A stretch of 64,000 nt of DNA from Acinetobacter calcoaceticus (GTDB taxonomy: Bacteria > Pseudomonadota > Gammaproteobacteria > Pseudomonadales > Moraxellaceae), in contig NZ_LS999521.1 in assembly GCF_900520355.1 (NCBI RefSeq), forward strand, positions 3,720,001 to 3,784,000, read 5' to 3'. A program made the position numbers and the translations under genes. The notes beneath the pieces were generated by a model, which was not told the DNA's origin, made no database searches, and was given only the letters and a program-made list of their open reading frames with translations. Numbering within the stretch: the first letter of the stretch is position 1; every line of letters begins with the position of its first letter. Shown here one piece after another: positions 43,130 to 51,804 of the stretch.

Positions 43130-44359
43130 ATGCTTCAAACTATGATTGCAGATTTCCAGCAACATTTTTGGTTGTATATCTCTATTCCTTTTATGAGTGG
43201 TTTAATTGGCTACATCACCAAGGTGATTGCCATTCAAATGATGTTTTCACCACTTGAATTTAAAGGCATTAAACCATTTCTAGGTTGGCAAGGCATCGTG
43301 CCACGCAAAGCTGAGAAAATGGCAACAATCGCTGTTGAACTGATGACAGCCAAGCTCATTAAACCTGAAGAAATTTTTGCCCGCCTCGATCCTAAACGTA
43401 TTGCCAAAGAAATAGAAAAACCCTTGCTTGCCGCAGCTGAAGATATTACCCGTGATGTTGCGCAAGAATATCAGCCTGGGTTATGGGAAGGCATGCCCGA
43501 GTTTGCTCGCCAAAGACTGATTCGCCGTGTGCAATCGAAAGCACCCGAGATTGTTGAACACATCATGAGTGAAGTACAACGTGATGTGAACCGATATTTT
43601 GATATTAAACATCTTGTGATTAGCAATTTGCTTAAAGACAAACGCCTACTCAACAATATTTTTAAACGAGTGGGCAAACAAGAATTTAAATTTTTCAGTA
43701 ATGTCGGATTTTTCTTCGGTTTTGGTATTGGTGTGATTCAAATGTTTTGCTGGATCGTCACGCAAGGAAAATACCCATGGATGCTTCCAATGTTTGGCGG
43801 CTTTGTGGGTTTTTTCAGTGACTGGATTGCACTGCAAATGATGTTTAGACCTCTTTATCCTAAAAAAATATTTGGTTATACATGGCAAGGTTTATTCATT
43901 AAACGTCAAAATGAAGTTGCAGCCGACTATGCTGCGCTCATTTCTAAACAGCTTCTGACTTCACGCCATATGATGGAAGAATTATTTTCTGGCACACATT
44001 CTGCGCGTGTTATTGATCTGGTTAACCGTCATGTAAAACAAGAAATTGATATGCAAGCAGGCGTTATTCGTCCGTTGGTCGTATATGCAATTGGCGGAGA
44101 AAAATATCAAGATATGAAATCGCAAGTTGCGGAACGCATTCTGCAACGGCTTCCAGAAACAATGAAATACGTAGAATCTTATGCAGAAGATGCTATGAAT
44201 ATTCGCAGTACTTTAATTGAACGTATGCAAAAATTAACACCATCTGAATTTGAAGGCATGTTACGTCCTGCGTTCAAAGAAGATGAATGGGCACTCATTG
44301 CAGTGGGTGCAGTACTTGGTTTTGTTGTTGGGGAATTGCAAATCCAGTTTATGCTCTAA
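43130..44359 (+). CDS. DUF445 family membrane protein
   Basis: I choose ATG 43130 (409 residues), preceded by AAGGAAC; the frame extends upstream to 43052 without a better site. DUF445 proteins have membrane segments at the ends and internally. Here there is an N-terminal segment (about 13-35, FWLYISIPFMSGLIGYITKV), a middle pair around FGFGIGVIQMFCWIV and FGGFVGFFSDWIALQMMF, and a C-terminal one (LIAVGAVLGFVVGELQ). The region between is helical and charged. The segment IGYITKVIAIQMMFSPLEFKG is repeated loosely by FSDWIALQMMFRPLYPKK, indicating an internal duplication. Function unknown. Confidence 0.85.
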   Translation: MLQTMIADFQQHFWLYISIPFMSGLIGYITKVIAIQMMFSPLEFKGIKPFLGWQGIVPRKAEKMATIAVELMTAKLIKPEEIFARLDPKRIAKEIEKPLLAAAEDITRDVAQEYQPGLWEGMPEFARQRLIRRVQSKAPEIVEHIMSEVQRDVNRYFDIKHLVISNLLKDKRLLNNIFKRVGKQEFKFFSNVGFFFGFGIGVIQMFCWIVTQGKYPWMLPMFGGFVGFFSDWIALQMMFRPLYPKKIFGYTWQGLFIKRQNEVAADYAALISKQLLTSRHMMEELFSGTHSARVIDLVNRHVKQEIDMQAGVIRPLVVYAIGGEKYQDMKSQVAERILQRLPETMKYVESYAEDAMNIRSTLIERMQKLTPSEFEGMLRPAFKEDEWALIAVGAVLGFVVGELQIQFML

Positions 44360-44377
44360 TCTTACAAGCCTAGAAAT

Positions 44378-44414
44378 AAAAAAAACCGGATGAATTGATC
44401 ATCCGGTTTTTATT
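44378..44414. terminator. Bidirectional terminator between DUF445 and doxX genes
   Basis: AAAACCGGATGA pairs with TCATCCGGTTTT around a short loop. It has A and T runs on both sides, between converging genes. Confidence 0.85.
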
Positions 44415-44426
44415 TTGTCTTAAATA

Positions 44427-44864
44427 TTATTTCTCGATTGCATGGTCCAGACTAATACGCCCAGCGCCATGAAGCATCAGGAAGAATAAACCACCCGCCA
44501 TTGCAAGGTTTTTCATAAAATGGATGCCATTGTTATATTGCGCCGCTGCATCAGCACCACCTTGGTGGAATAAAAATGCGGTAAGAATACTAAAGATCCC
44601 AAGCCCAAAAGCCGCAAAACGTGCCTGAAAACCAAATAACAAGGCTAAACCACCACCGAATTCAACCAAAATAACTAAAGGAAGAATTCCGGCTGGAACC
44701 CCCATTGCTTCCATATATCCAGCAGTTGCTGCATAACCGGTAATTTTCCCCCAACCTGCAACAAGGAAGATATAGGCGATAAGAAGACGCGCAATGAGGC
44801 TAATGAAACTGTCTGCGCCTGATTGCGTTACGATATTTTTGACCACTACATTTGGATTAAACAT
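44427..44864 (-). CDS. DoxX-family membrane protein
   Basis: The start at 44864 (145 residues, MFNPNVVVKNIV) has a good ribosome site, AAGGTGG; the frame also opens 14 codons earlier. It has four membrane segments. The DoxX pattern is clear: LIARLLIAYIFLVAGWGKI near the N-terminus, then VILVEFGGGLALLFGFQAR and a last helix with FLMLHGAGRISLD. Family members (DoxX, YphA) associate with redox enzymes or respond to oxidants in some bacteria; the role here is unknown. It is a single gene. Confidence 0.88.
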   Translation of the reverse strand: MFNPNVVVKNIVTQSGADSFISLIARLLIAYIFLVAGWGKITGYAATAGYMEAMGVPAGILPLVILVEFGGGLALLFGFQARFAAFGLGIFSILTAFLFHQGGADAAAQYNNGIHFMKNLAMAGGLFFLMLHGAGRISLDHAIEK

Positions 44865-45058
44865 ATTGCCACCTTTATTTAAATACTTATTTATTGATGA
44901 GCTCATTCTAGGTTTGGGACATTGATAATTAAATACTCAAAATCCATATATATCGTTGCATAAACGAGATGATCAATTTGTATTTTTTTGATGTTTTATA
45001 CTGACTTTCCATAGGCTCACTGATAGGATTTGAGCACGGTTTACCACTTGCTCTTATC

Positions 45059-45700
45059 ATGGAACTTCTTGATTTTATTCTACACGTTGATCAACATCTC
45101 GCCGAATTTATTATAAATTACGGGACGTGGATTTATGGCATTTTATTTTTAATTATTTTTGTTGAAACCGGTTTAGTGGTTATGCCGTTCTTACCGGGAG
45201 ATAGTTTGCTATTCGCAGCTGGTGCCTTAGCCGCATCTACAGGTGCGATGGATCCGTGGATATTGGGCACTCTACTCTTCATTGCTGCCGTTTTAGGTGA
45301 TACGGTAAACTACCATATTGGACGTTTTATCGGTCCACGTGTGTTTGAAATGAACTCTCGATTTATTAATAAACAGCACTTATTTAAAACTCAAGAATTC
45401 TTTGCTCGCCATGGTGGCAAAACCATTATCTTTGCCCGTTTCATTCCATTTGCCCGTACCTTTGCACCTTTTGTTGCTGGGGCTAGTAGCATGAACTATA
45501 AGTTTTTCCTAACTTATAATATTATTGGCGCATTCTGTTGGGTCGCTTCTTTTGTAACTTTAGGCTACTTATTTGGAAATATGCCAATCGTTAAAGATAA
45601 TTTTACCCATCTTATTTTTGGCATCATTATTATTAGCGTTTTACCAGGCATCATCGCATTTATACGTGAAAAACTAAAAAATCGAAAAACCAACGTTTGA
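45059..45700 (+). CDS. DedA-family membrane protein
   Basis: This 213-residue inner-membrane protein carries the DedA/SNARE-associated domain. Conserved parts are FVETGLVVMPFLPGDSLLFAAGALAA, cited here as ETGLVV and FLPGDSLLF, then GDTVNYHIGRFIG and FARFIPFARTFAPFVAGAS with its two functional arginines. DedA proteins are lipid scramblases or flippases that help recycle undecaprenyl phosphate or phosphatidylethanolamine and affect membrane potential. The ribosome site is weak. Its terminator lies inside the 3' end of the convergent exporter gene. Confidence 0.93.
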   Translation: MELLDFILHVDQHLAEFIINYGTWIYGILFLIIFVETGLVVMPFLPGDSLLFAAGALAASTGAMDPWILGTLLFIAAVLGDTVNYHIGRFIGPRVFEMNSRFINKQHLFKTQEFFARHGGKTIIFARFIPFARTFAPFVAGASSMNYKFFLTYNIIGAFCWVASFVTLGYLFGNMPIVKDNFTHLIFGIIIISVLPGIIAFIREKLKNRKTNV

Positions 45701-45707
45701 GATTAAT

Positions 45708-46298
45708 TTAGAAAAACCGGAATACCACTGGAAGCATACATAAAATAAGTAACATGGCCGATCCTTTATATAAATGATCGGCTTTTATTTTTTTGATTGG
45801 ACCCGTTAACAATGCCCGTCCAAAAATCATCCAGAAACTTGCAGCCGGAATTAAGATCAATGAAAAAACACCAAACACGATGAGAAAGTTTTCAGGCGAA
45901 TTCCATGCTTCAGCAGGAAAGATCCCCGCTGCAAACAACAAGGCTTTAGGATTTTTTAAGGTAGATAAGAATAATTGACGAGGGCGAATATTACGGTGAC
46001 TTTGACTGAACTGTTGTAAGTGGGTGTTCTTCCATAAGTGAAAAGCAAGCCAGAATACATAGAACACACTCGTAATATGCAAAATGAGCAGCAGTGCTGG
46101 CCAGATTGGAGCAGCTAAATGTATAAATACAGCCCAAAAGCTAATCCCGTAGGCATAGCCTAACCATTCCATTGGAATAAGCCAGAATGCTTTAGATAAA
46201 CCTTGAGAATGAGCAGCGGTTGCAAGTAAAGCATTTGTCGGCCCCGGAATGAGCAAAACAGCCAACATTGCCAATACAAAAAACCAACTCTCAATCAT
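45708..46298 (-). CDS. LysE/RhtB-family exporter
   Basis: The 196-residue inner-membrane protein has about five to six hydrophobic segments. The conserved opening LIPGPTNALLATAAHSQGL (about 17-35) and the middle block STLKNPKALLFAAGIFPAE are those of the RhtB group of amino acid and metabolite exporters. The substrate is unknown. It converges with dedA with only 7 bases between stops. Confidence 0.88.
   Translation of the reverse strand: MIESWFFVLAMLAVLLIPGPTNALLATAAHSQGLSKAFWLIPMEWLGYAYGISFWAVFIHLAAPIWPALLLILHITSVFYVFWLAFHLWKNTHLQQFSQSHRNIRPRQLFLSTLKNPKALLFAAGIFPAEAWNSPENFLIVFGVFSLILIPAASFWMIFGRALLTGPIKKIKADHLYKGSAMLLILCMLPVVFRFF
45757..45794 (+). terminator. dedA terminator inside the convergent exporter gene
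   Basis: GCCGATC pairs with GATCGGC, with an inner TTTA/TAAA helix, followed by TTTTATTTTTTTG on the plus strand. It lies 57 bases past the dedA stop, within the coding sequence of the opposite-strand RhtB gene. Confidence 0.75.
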
Positions 46299-46466
46299 AA
46301 AATTTCCACAACATCCAAGATGGGGCCACCTTAAACGAAATAGGTAAAATATAGCAAGTTGATGAGGGCTTTTGATTATAGAAAATACAAGATTTATGAA
46401 GCTTGAAAATTTAAAATATATTGATTTATATTAATTTTATTATGAAACATTTTGCTAAACTTTATT

Positions 46467-46500
46467 CATCACAATATGCCTTAACTAGCATATTGTGATG
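46467..46500. repeat. Perfect 13-bp hairpin after the lipoprotein gene
   Basis: CATCACAATATGC and GCATATTGTGATG are exact complements with an 8-base loop. The hairpin lies 12 bases beyond the lipoprotein stop. No long T run follows on either strand, so it may be a weak terminator, an mRNA-stabilising hairpin or a binding site. Confidence 0.5.
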
Positions 46501-46512
46501 CAAAATCGACTA

Positions 46513-46902
46513 TTAATTCGTCTTTTTTCGAACAATAATCGGGCAATTTTTAAATTGAGCAGCCTGAACGATTGCTTCTTGTTGACCTAAAACACGTGAA
46601 AGCTCAGTGTTTTTCGTTGAAGAAGATTGTCCCATATTTACAGAGATGGATGGACCGAATCCCCAACCGCCTCGTCCCCAGCCGCCACCGAGTCCAAGTC
46701 CAACACCCATACCGGTACTTTTCGGGGTTTGTACTCCATTGTCGATATATTGTTGAATACGGTTATATTCACTTTGCAGCTGTTGGCAGCCCAAAGATTG
46801 ATATTGTGTCGGAGACACGTAAGTCGGTTTTACCGTCGTAGCACAAGCGCCTAGTAATAAAGTGGCTGCCACCAAAGGCACAATATATAAGCCTTTCATC
46901 AT
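46513..46902 (-). CDS. Glycine-rich lipoprotein next to ParA
   Basis: From the Met at 46902 it has 129 residues. It begins with a lipoprotein signal (MMKGLYIVPLVAATLLLGAC, lipobox LLGAC). Then comes a Gln/Tyr-rich segment (LGCQQLQSEYNRIQQYI) and a striking glycine-rich stretch GMGVGLGLGGGWGRGGWGFG near the middle. Its C-terminus contains LSRVLGQQEAIVQAAQFKNC. It is probably an outer-membrane lipoprotein. I do not recognise the family by name. It starts 7 bases after parA ends, so the two are co-transcribed. Confidence 0.75.
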   Translation of the reverse strand: MMKGLYIVPLVAATLLLGACATTVKPTYVSPTQYQSLGCQQLQSEYNRIQQYIDNGVQTPKSTGMGVGLGLGGGWGRGGWGFGPSISVNMGQSSSTKNTELSRVLGQQEAIVQAAQFKNCPIIVRKKTN

Positions 46903-46909
46903 TTTTCTC

Positions 46910-47752
46910 TTATCGTTTTGGCTCAATCTCACCAAACAATGTCTCATAAGCCTGAGTCAATTTATGTTCTGGTGCCAAATGAGCCAAAGGTAAATTTTTC
47001 TGATGCGATTCTTTCATTAAAACCGAAGGCGGTAACATGCTATTAAGTACAGGCAACCCTTCATCTTTCAACTGCTGAACCACTTCCCGAGGTAATTTTG
47101 CTTGAGCTTGAAATTGGTTGACAACAATTCCTTCAATTTCCAAGCGATCATTATGATCATCTTGCGTTTCGAGAACATTTTCAATCAATGTTTGTAACGC
47201 GCGCTTTGAAAAGACATCACAATCGAAGGGAATTAAGACTTTATCTGCTGCTATCAGTGCTGACAAAGTAAAAAAGTTAAATGCAGGTGGTGTATCTATA
47301 TAGATACGATCATATCGTCCAATTAAGTTTTGAATTGAATCACGCAGTTTATAAATTTTATGTTTACTTTCAAGAGCATGTTCAAGAGCACCAAGTGTTG
47401 GGCTAGCAGGAAGCACGTCTAATTTTGCAAAAGGAGTTGAATGCACAAAGCTATCAATATCTTTATTTCGTGGGGCTTTTAAAATCGAACCTAATGCATT
47501 ACCGATTAAACCTTTTTGTTGATTGTTTCCCAACACATCATCAAAGAAATTTTCGATATTTGGTTCTATAATTGATTTTTCAGCAGAATAGGTTGCGTCA
47601 TCCCCTAAAAGGTATTGACTAGAATTAGCTTGAGGATCAAGATCAATGACCAATGTCCTGAAGCCATGTTTGGCACTAATTGCGGCCAAATTTACAGTAA
47701 TACTTGATTTCCCTACACCGCCTTTTTGGTTAAACACCACACGAGTTAACAT
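46910..47752 (-). CDS. parA: Orphan ParA/MinD-family ATPase
   Basis: The 280-residue P-loop ATPase has the deviant Walker A KGGVGKSS (about 10-17), then IDLDPQANSSQYL and DRIYIDTPPAFN (Walker B type). This is the ParA/Soj class that positions DNA or protein cargo. No ParB gene or parS site accompanies it, and the neighbours are a glycine-rich lipoprotein, sirB2 and bolA. It is therefore an orphan, and may position something other than the chromosome. The start ATG is followed directly by the conserved strand (MLTRVVFNQKGG). Confidence 0.88.
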   Translation of the reverse strand: MLTRVVFNQKGGVGKSSITVNLAAISAKHGFRTLVIDLDPQANSSQYLLGDDATYSAEKSIIEPNIENFFDDVLGNNQQKGLIGNALGSILKAPRNKDIDSFVHSTPFAKLDVLPASPTLGALEHALESKHKIYKLRDSIQNLIGRYDRIYIDTPPAFNFFTLSALIAADKVLIPFDCDVFSKRALQTLIENVLETQDDHNDRLEIEGIVVNQFQAQAKLPREVVQQLKDEGLPVLNSMLPPSVLMKESHQKNLPLAHLAPEHKLTQAYETLFGEIEPKR

Positions 47753-47829
47753 GTTTCCCTCTGTATATTTTTTTTACTGTACGCAGTTTAACCTAGAGCT
47801 TAAGCAAAAAGGCAAAGAATGTAGAACAA

Positions 47830-48222
47830 TTAAGCAAAAACAGGCTTCACAATCACTAAAATAATAATAGCAATAAATGCGATAGTACTAATCATTAAAC
47901 CAGCCCTACGTTGTGCCAATAAAAGAGTGTCATCTTTTTTAAAGACTTTTATAAGGGAAGATAACAAGACTAAAAATAGAATAATTTTAGCGTAAAACCA
48001 CGGCTGTACCTGAAAGTCTTTCATGACCAATAAAATTGCGCCAGTAATAAAAACCACGGTAAATGATAGATGTTGTAAGGCAACTAATATTTTACGTCCC
48101 GCCGGATTTGGTTGTTCACCTTGCACGCCTACAAACAGAGTTGAAGCGCGTAATACAAAAACCATAAGTGCGGCAGCCACCGCGGTCATGTGAATAATTT
48201 TAGTTAGTAAATGTGCATCCAT
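47830..48222 (-). CDS. SirB2-family membrane protein
   Basis: This 130-residue protein has four membrane segments. Typical SirB features are HLLTKIIHMTAVAAALMVFVLRA at the N-terminus, then QHLSFTVVFITGAILL and QPWFYAKIILFLVLL. The family was named after a Salmonella invasion regulator region, but its molecular function is not known. It starts 11 bases after bolA and is probably co-transcribed with it. Confidence 0.8.
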   Translation of the reverse strand: MDAHLLTKIIHMTAVAAALMVFVLRASTLFVGVQGEQPNPAGRKILVALQHLSFTVVFITGAILLVMKDFQVQPWFYAKIILFLVLLSSLIKVFKKDDTLLLAQRRAGLMISTIAFIAIIILVIVKPVFA

Positions 48223-48233
48223 GAAATTAACCC

Positions 48234-48542
48234 TTAGCTTTTAGGTGCATGTGCACATTCTGGGCTAGCAGGTACCTGACCTTGCCACTCACTTGGTAAA
48301 TAGGCATGAATTGCTAATGCATGAATTTGCCCGGGATTTATCAAATCTGAAGCTAAGGCATAAACTTTTTGATGACGTTGAACCAAACGTAATCCATTAA
48401 ATTCATCACTCACTACAATCACTTTAAAATGTGATTCTTTACCTGGGAAATAACCACCGTGTCCGGCAGATTCATTGATGACTTCTAAATGACTGGGTGC
48501 AAGGGTTTGTAACCGTTCAATCAATTGTTGTTCAAGGCTCAT
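48234..48542 (-). CDS. bolA: BolA-family protein
   Basis: The start at 48542 is preceded by AAGGAAAA, giving 102 residues; a longer frame runs to 48605. The class II KH-like fold is recognisable: MSLEQQLIERLQTL, the signature HFKVIVVSDEFNGLRLVQRH (SHFKVIVVS and RLVQRHQKVY) and IHALAIHAYLPSEW. BolA proteins bind monothiol glutaredoxins with a shared iron-sulfur cluster, and some act as stress transcription factors. It is the first gene of a unit with sirB2. Confidence 0.93.
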   Translation of the reverse strand: MSLEQQLIERLQTLAPSHLEVINESAGHGGYFPGKESHFKVIVVSDEFNGLRLVQRHQKVYALASDLINPGQIHALAIHAYLPSEWQGQVPASPECAHAPKS

Positions 48543-48735
48543 AGCTTTTCCTTTTACGATTATTCGTATATTTGAACCTAGTATACCCTGTCTGTACACA
48601 AACAAAAGTTGCTCTTGTACGCTTTGGCTTCAAACAAAATGTCTATTTATTCGGCAACTTATCGATAAAAATACTTCTAAATACTCATTTCTGTTTTTAT
48701 TTTATGCAATCAGCATAATTATTTGCATAAAGTTG

Positions 48736-48763
48736 TTGACCCATGTTTCGCTTAATGTATTAT
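48736..48763 (+). promoter_or_regulatory. tRNA-Gly promoter
   Basis: TTGACC (48736-48741) and TATTAT (48758-48763) are 16 bases apart, followed by a GC-rich AGCGGC discriminator and the first tRNA-Gly. This is typical of stable RNA promoters. Confidence 0.65.
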
Positions 48764-48772
48764 AAGCGGCAC

Positions 48773-48848
<76 letters not shown>

Positions 48849-48893
48849 AATTGGTTTTTTTTGAGAAAGTTTTCGTAAAAACTGCTTATATAT

Positions 48894-48969
<76 letters not shown>

Positions 48970-48974
48970 AATTT

Positions 48975-49012
48975 AAAAAGCCCTAGTCGAAAGACTGGGG
49001 CTTTTTTCTTTT
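48975..49012 (+). terminator. tRNA-Gly terminator
   Basis: AAAAGCCCTAGTC pairs with GACTGGGGCTTTT (one G-T pair) around a GAAA tetraloop, followed by a T run on the plus strand. Confidence 0.85.
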
Positions 49013-49121
49013 TATTGACTCATAATTTTTGCGGTCTATCTATTCACAGCGTACTTTATTGAGAATAGCTCAGCTCAAGGGCAAGTATTTCATTACTAGA
49101 TTCACATTTTTAAATCGCCAG

Positions 49122-49898
49122 TTATAACGATTTAATCTCGTTATACTTATAAGGCGTTGGGGTTATTCGATGCATAGATATAAATGGTAATAATTGAAAA
49201 CAATCCAGATTAAAGCATTCTATATTGCGGCTCTGCTGTAAGCATATCGAAAAGATAAAGTTAGAATCATACATATAGCTTTCAAAATAATACTCTTCTG
49301 TCTTTTGAGTAGCATGGGTTGAATCGAGAAATTGTATACGTTCAGACAACACATGAAAGTTGAGCATTTTTAAATGTCGGCTCATTCCTTCGCCAGTACA
49401 TTTAATATAGGCTTCTTTTAAAGTCCATATTTGAAAAAACCGCTGATATACACTGAATGGATCAATCAGTTCATTTCCCTTAATCCATTCAATTTCACTC
49501 GGTGCTAACACACTATCAACACGCATCCAATCGAACACACGATCCACTTGTTCAATATCAACTCCTATTTCCCCTTCTTCAGTCACAGCAAGAATAATAA
49601 CGTCCGCTGAGTGAGTAAGATTAAAATACACCGCCTTGCTACCTTCTACAAAAGGCTTGCCGTTGGGATGTAATTGAATATTAACTTCATGGGGTGAGAT
49701 GCCTAGCTTATCCGCCAAGACAGTCTTCACTAACACACGAGAGATCAAGAAAAGACGAGCCGCCTTAGAGTGATATTGATCATATCTCAGCTTCTCTGCC
49801 GAACTGAGAAAGCCGAGATAATGACTCACTACCAAATGATCTTGTGGTACCCGTGAAACTGGGCAGACATAGACCTGCACTTGGGCACTATTAGACAT
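49122..49898 (-). CDS. Sfp-type 4'-phosphopantetheinyl transferase
   Basis: At 258 residues this is the Sfp class of enzymes, which move phosphopantetheine from CoA to a serine of carrier proteins. Magnesium-binding GVDIE lies at 112-116 and the WTLKEAYIK motif at 158-166; the segment KPFVEGSKAVYFNLTHS precedes them. It presumably activates the NRPS carrier domain (S1006) and the free ACP (S40) of this cluster. The ATG overlaps the stop of the upstream fusion gene by one base (TAATG), so translation is coupled. It is the last gene of the operon; no clear minus-strand terminator was found in the 110 bases beyond. Confidence 0.93.
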   Translation of the reverse strand: MSNSAQVQVYVCPVSRVPQDHLVVSHYLGFLSSAEKLRYDQYHSKAARLFLISRVLVKTVLADKLGISPHEVNIQLHPNGKPFVEGSKAVYFNLTHSADVIILAVTEEGEIGVDIEQVDRVFDWMRVDSVLAPSEIEWIKGNELIDPFSVYQRFFQIWTLKEAYIKCTGEGMSRHLKMLNFHVLSERIQFLDSTHATQKTEEYYFESYMYDSNFIFSICLQQSRNIECFNLDCFQLLPFISMHRITPTPYKYNEIKSL

Positions 49899-51751
49899 TA
49901 GGAAGCTGTGGTGCTGATGTACTTGGTCAGAACTGGTGCGAGATAGTCAGAAACCGCATCTACATGTGTAACGTGCGGATTATGGCCTGCACCAGCGATG
50001 ATATGCACAGGAATATCAGGATTTATTGTCGTAACCATTGGGTCGTTCTCTCCCACAATAATCTCGATTTTAGATCGAAGCTCATCCAGCAAAGTCGCTT
50101 GAGTTGCTCGCTGTTCTGGCAAATTAATGCGGTGCATATATTCACTAATATGCTTGGCTACCGACAGTCGACGTAATGAATCCATCGCATAACCAACAGA
50201 CGGATTTTGTTGTCCATCTGGATGTAGGTCTTTAGCAATCATATCTTTTGGCACAAAACGGAAAATCAGATTAGATATAGTTTTTATCTGAAACATTTTA
50301 GCGGCCTGCGCCTGAACAAAATAAGGCGATATGAGGATAAGACGCGCAACTTTATCTGGATATTTCTTTGCAAGATTCAATGCAAAGAGACAGCCTAGTG
50401 AGTGTGAAATAACAACACTATTTGGCGCTAAAAGCTTTGCAGCAGCATCAATAAACTGACGGTTGTTATCTTCCACCACCTCATAACTGCCTGAACGTCC
50501 AAGTCCCGGCAAGTCCATCATAGCCACCTGATCATATGTGATTTTATTGATTATTGGAGACCAGCATGCACTATCGAATGGAATCCCATGTAAAAATAAT
50601 GCAGATGATTTTTCTGATTTAACTGGCTGTTTAGTATAAATTTCAGTCCAATATCGATTCTGATAGCCAAAACCACTAGGTGTAGGTACTTGCATGCGAC
50701 CAAAACGTGTAAGAACCAAGCGATCAATCCAGCGAGAGAAATAAGGACTGATATTGATCAGATCCGCGATACCCATCTTCGCCGCCATCACCTCTGCCCC
50801 AGCAACATGATAGTGCTCGGTAGAAATGAAAGAGAGTTGCTCTTTAGAACCGTCAAGTAATACCTCAGGTAATTTCTCGAGCAGACCTTTGGGTACCTGT
50901 AAATGTGGTGAGCTGACTCCCAAGTGCTCGGCAGCTAGATGAACTAGGCTATGAAATTTCGGTGTCGCAGGATCAAGCAGCATATACTCCTGAGCAATGG
51001 TCTCAGGATAAGACATCGTTTGGATCAGAAAGCTCACGATATACTGCATATTGCACAGCGGCAGGAATGTGTCACGACCACCTGGCAATGCCAGCAGACG
51101 TCCCTGATATAGCTTATCAATCATGTCGGCGACACCTATATACTGCATATCACCATAAGTATAAAAACCATCAATGACTGTCGCTGGATTTATTGCAGTC
51201 CATGGCACATTTAAACGCTTACAGGCCTCAATGAAAGCTTGATAACCCAAAATTTTCGAAGCCTCATAGCCACCATGTTTGCAATACAACTCATCAGCCG
51301 ACTCTTGCGGTGGAGCAGCCACACGGTATCCGCCAATCCAGATAAATCGCTCAAGCTGCTTCAATGTTGCAGCCCATTCAATTAAGGCAAGTCCTGATTT
51401 AATGTTCGTACGTTCTGCTTCAGCTTTACTAATGCCCCAATTAAATGATGCAGCAAGATGATAGACAACATGAATCTTTGCCTGAGCATCCGCTAGCAGA
51501 GAGTCCAGCTTAAAATCACGGCTTAAATCATATTCAACAAACGAAATAGAGGGATCAACTAACCCTTGCGTTGCAATGAAACCTAACAGCTTATCTTTCT
51601 TGGTTGCGGCATTACGCAGCGCAGCAATCACCTGATGACCTTCGCGCAGAAGTTCAACGATCAGTCTGCTGCCAATAAAACCTGCTGCACCTGTTACTAA
51701 TATGGTCTTCCGTGAAAAATTATCTTTTTTTGCGTTATTTAAATTATCCAT
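49898..51751 (-). CDS. NAD-dependent epimerase/reductase fused to alpha/beta hydrolase
   Basis: The 617-residue cytoplasmic protein has two enzyme parts. Residues 15-345 are an extended short-chain dehydrogenase, with the NAD-binding GAAGFIG (21-27) and the YxxxK pair Y162/K166. Residues 380-617 are an alpha/beta hydrolase, with FLHGIPFDSACW, the nucleophile elbow SHSLG (S451), an acid near D570 and H590 in GAGHNPH. A likely use is redox tailoring and release or hydrolysis of the NRPS product, but the substrate is not shown. It lies 53 bases after the barrel gene and 1 base before the PPTase gene. The separate enzymes are common; this fusion I know only from this type of cluster. Confidence 0.88.
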   Translation of the reverse strand: MDNLNNAKKDNFSRKTILVTGAAGFIGSRLIVELLREGHQVIAALRNAATKKDKLLGFIATQGLVDPSISFVEYDLSRDFKLDSLLADAQAKIHVVYHLAASFNWGISKAEAERTNIKSGLALIEWAATLKQLERFIWIGGYRVAAPPQESADELYCKHGGYEASKILGYQAFIEACKRLNVPWTAINPATVIDGFYTYGDMQYIGVADMIDKLYQGRLLALPGGRDTFLPLCNMQYIVSFLIQTMSYPETIAQEYMLLDPATPKFHSLVHLAAEHLGVSSPHLQVPKGLLEKLPEVLLDGSKEQLSFISTEHYHVAGAEVMAAKMGIADLINISPYFSRWIDRLVLTRFGRMQVPTPSGFGYQNRYWTEIYTKQPVKSEKSSALFLHGIPFDSACWSPIINKITYDQVAMMDLPGLGRSGSYEVVEDNNRQFIDAAAKLLAPNSVVISHSLGCLFALNLAKKYPDKVARLILISPYFVQAQAAKMFQIKTISNLIFRFVPKDMIAKDLHPDGQQNPSVGYAMDSLRRLSVAKHISEYMHRINLPEQRATQATLLDELRSKIEIIVGENDPMVTTINPDIPVHIIAGAGHNPHVTHVDAVSDYLAPVLTKYISTTAS

Positions 51752-51804
51752 AAATCACCTTATTAGGGACTGGGGACTCCAGCATTGTTTTGGAGCGAAT
51801 TATC

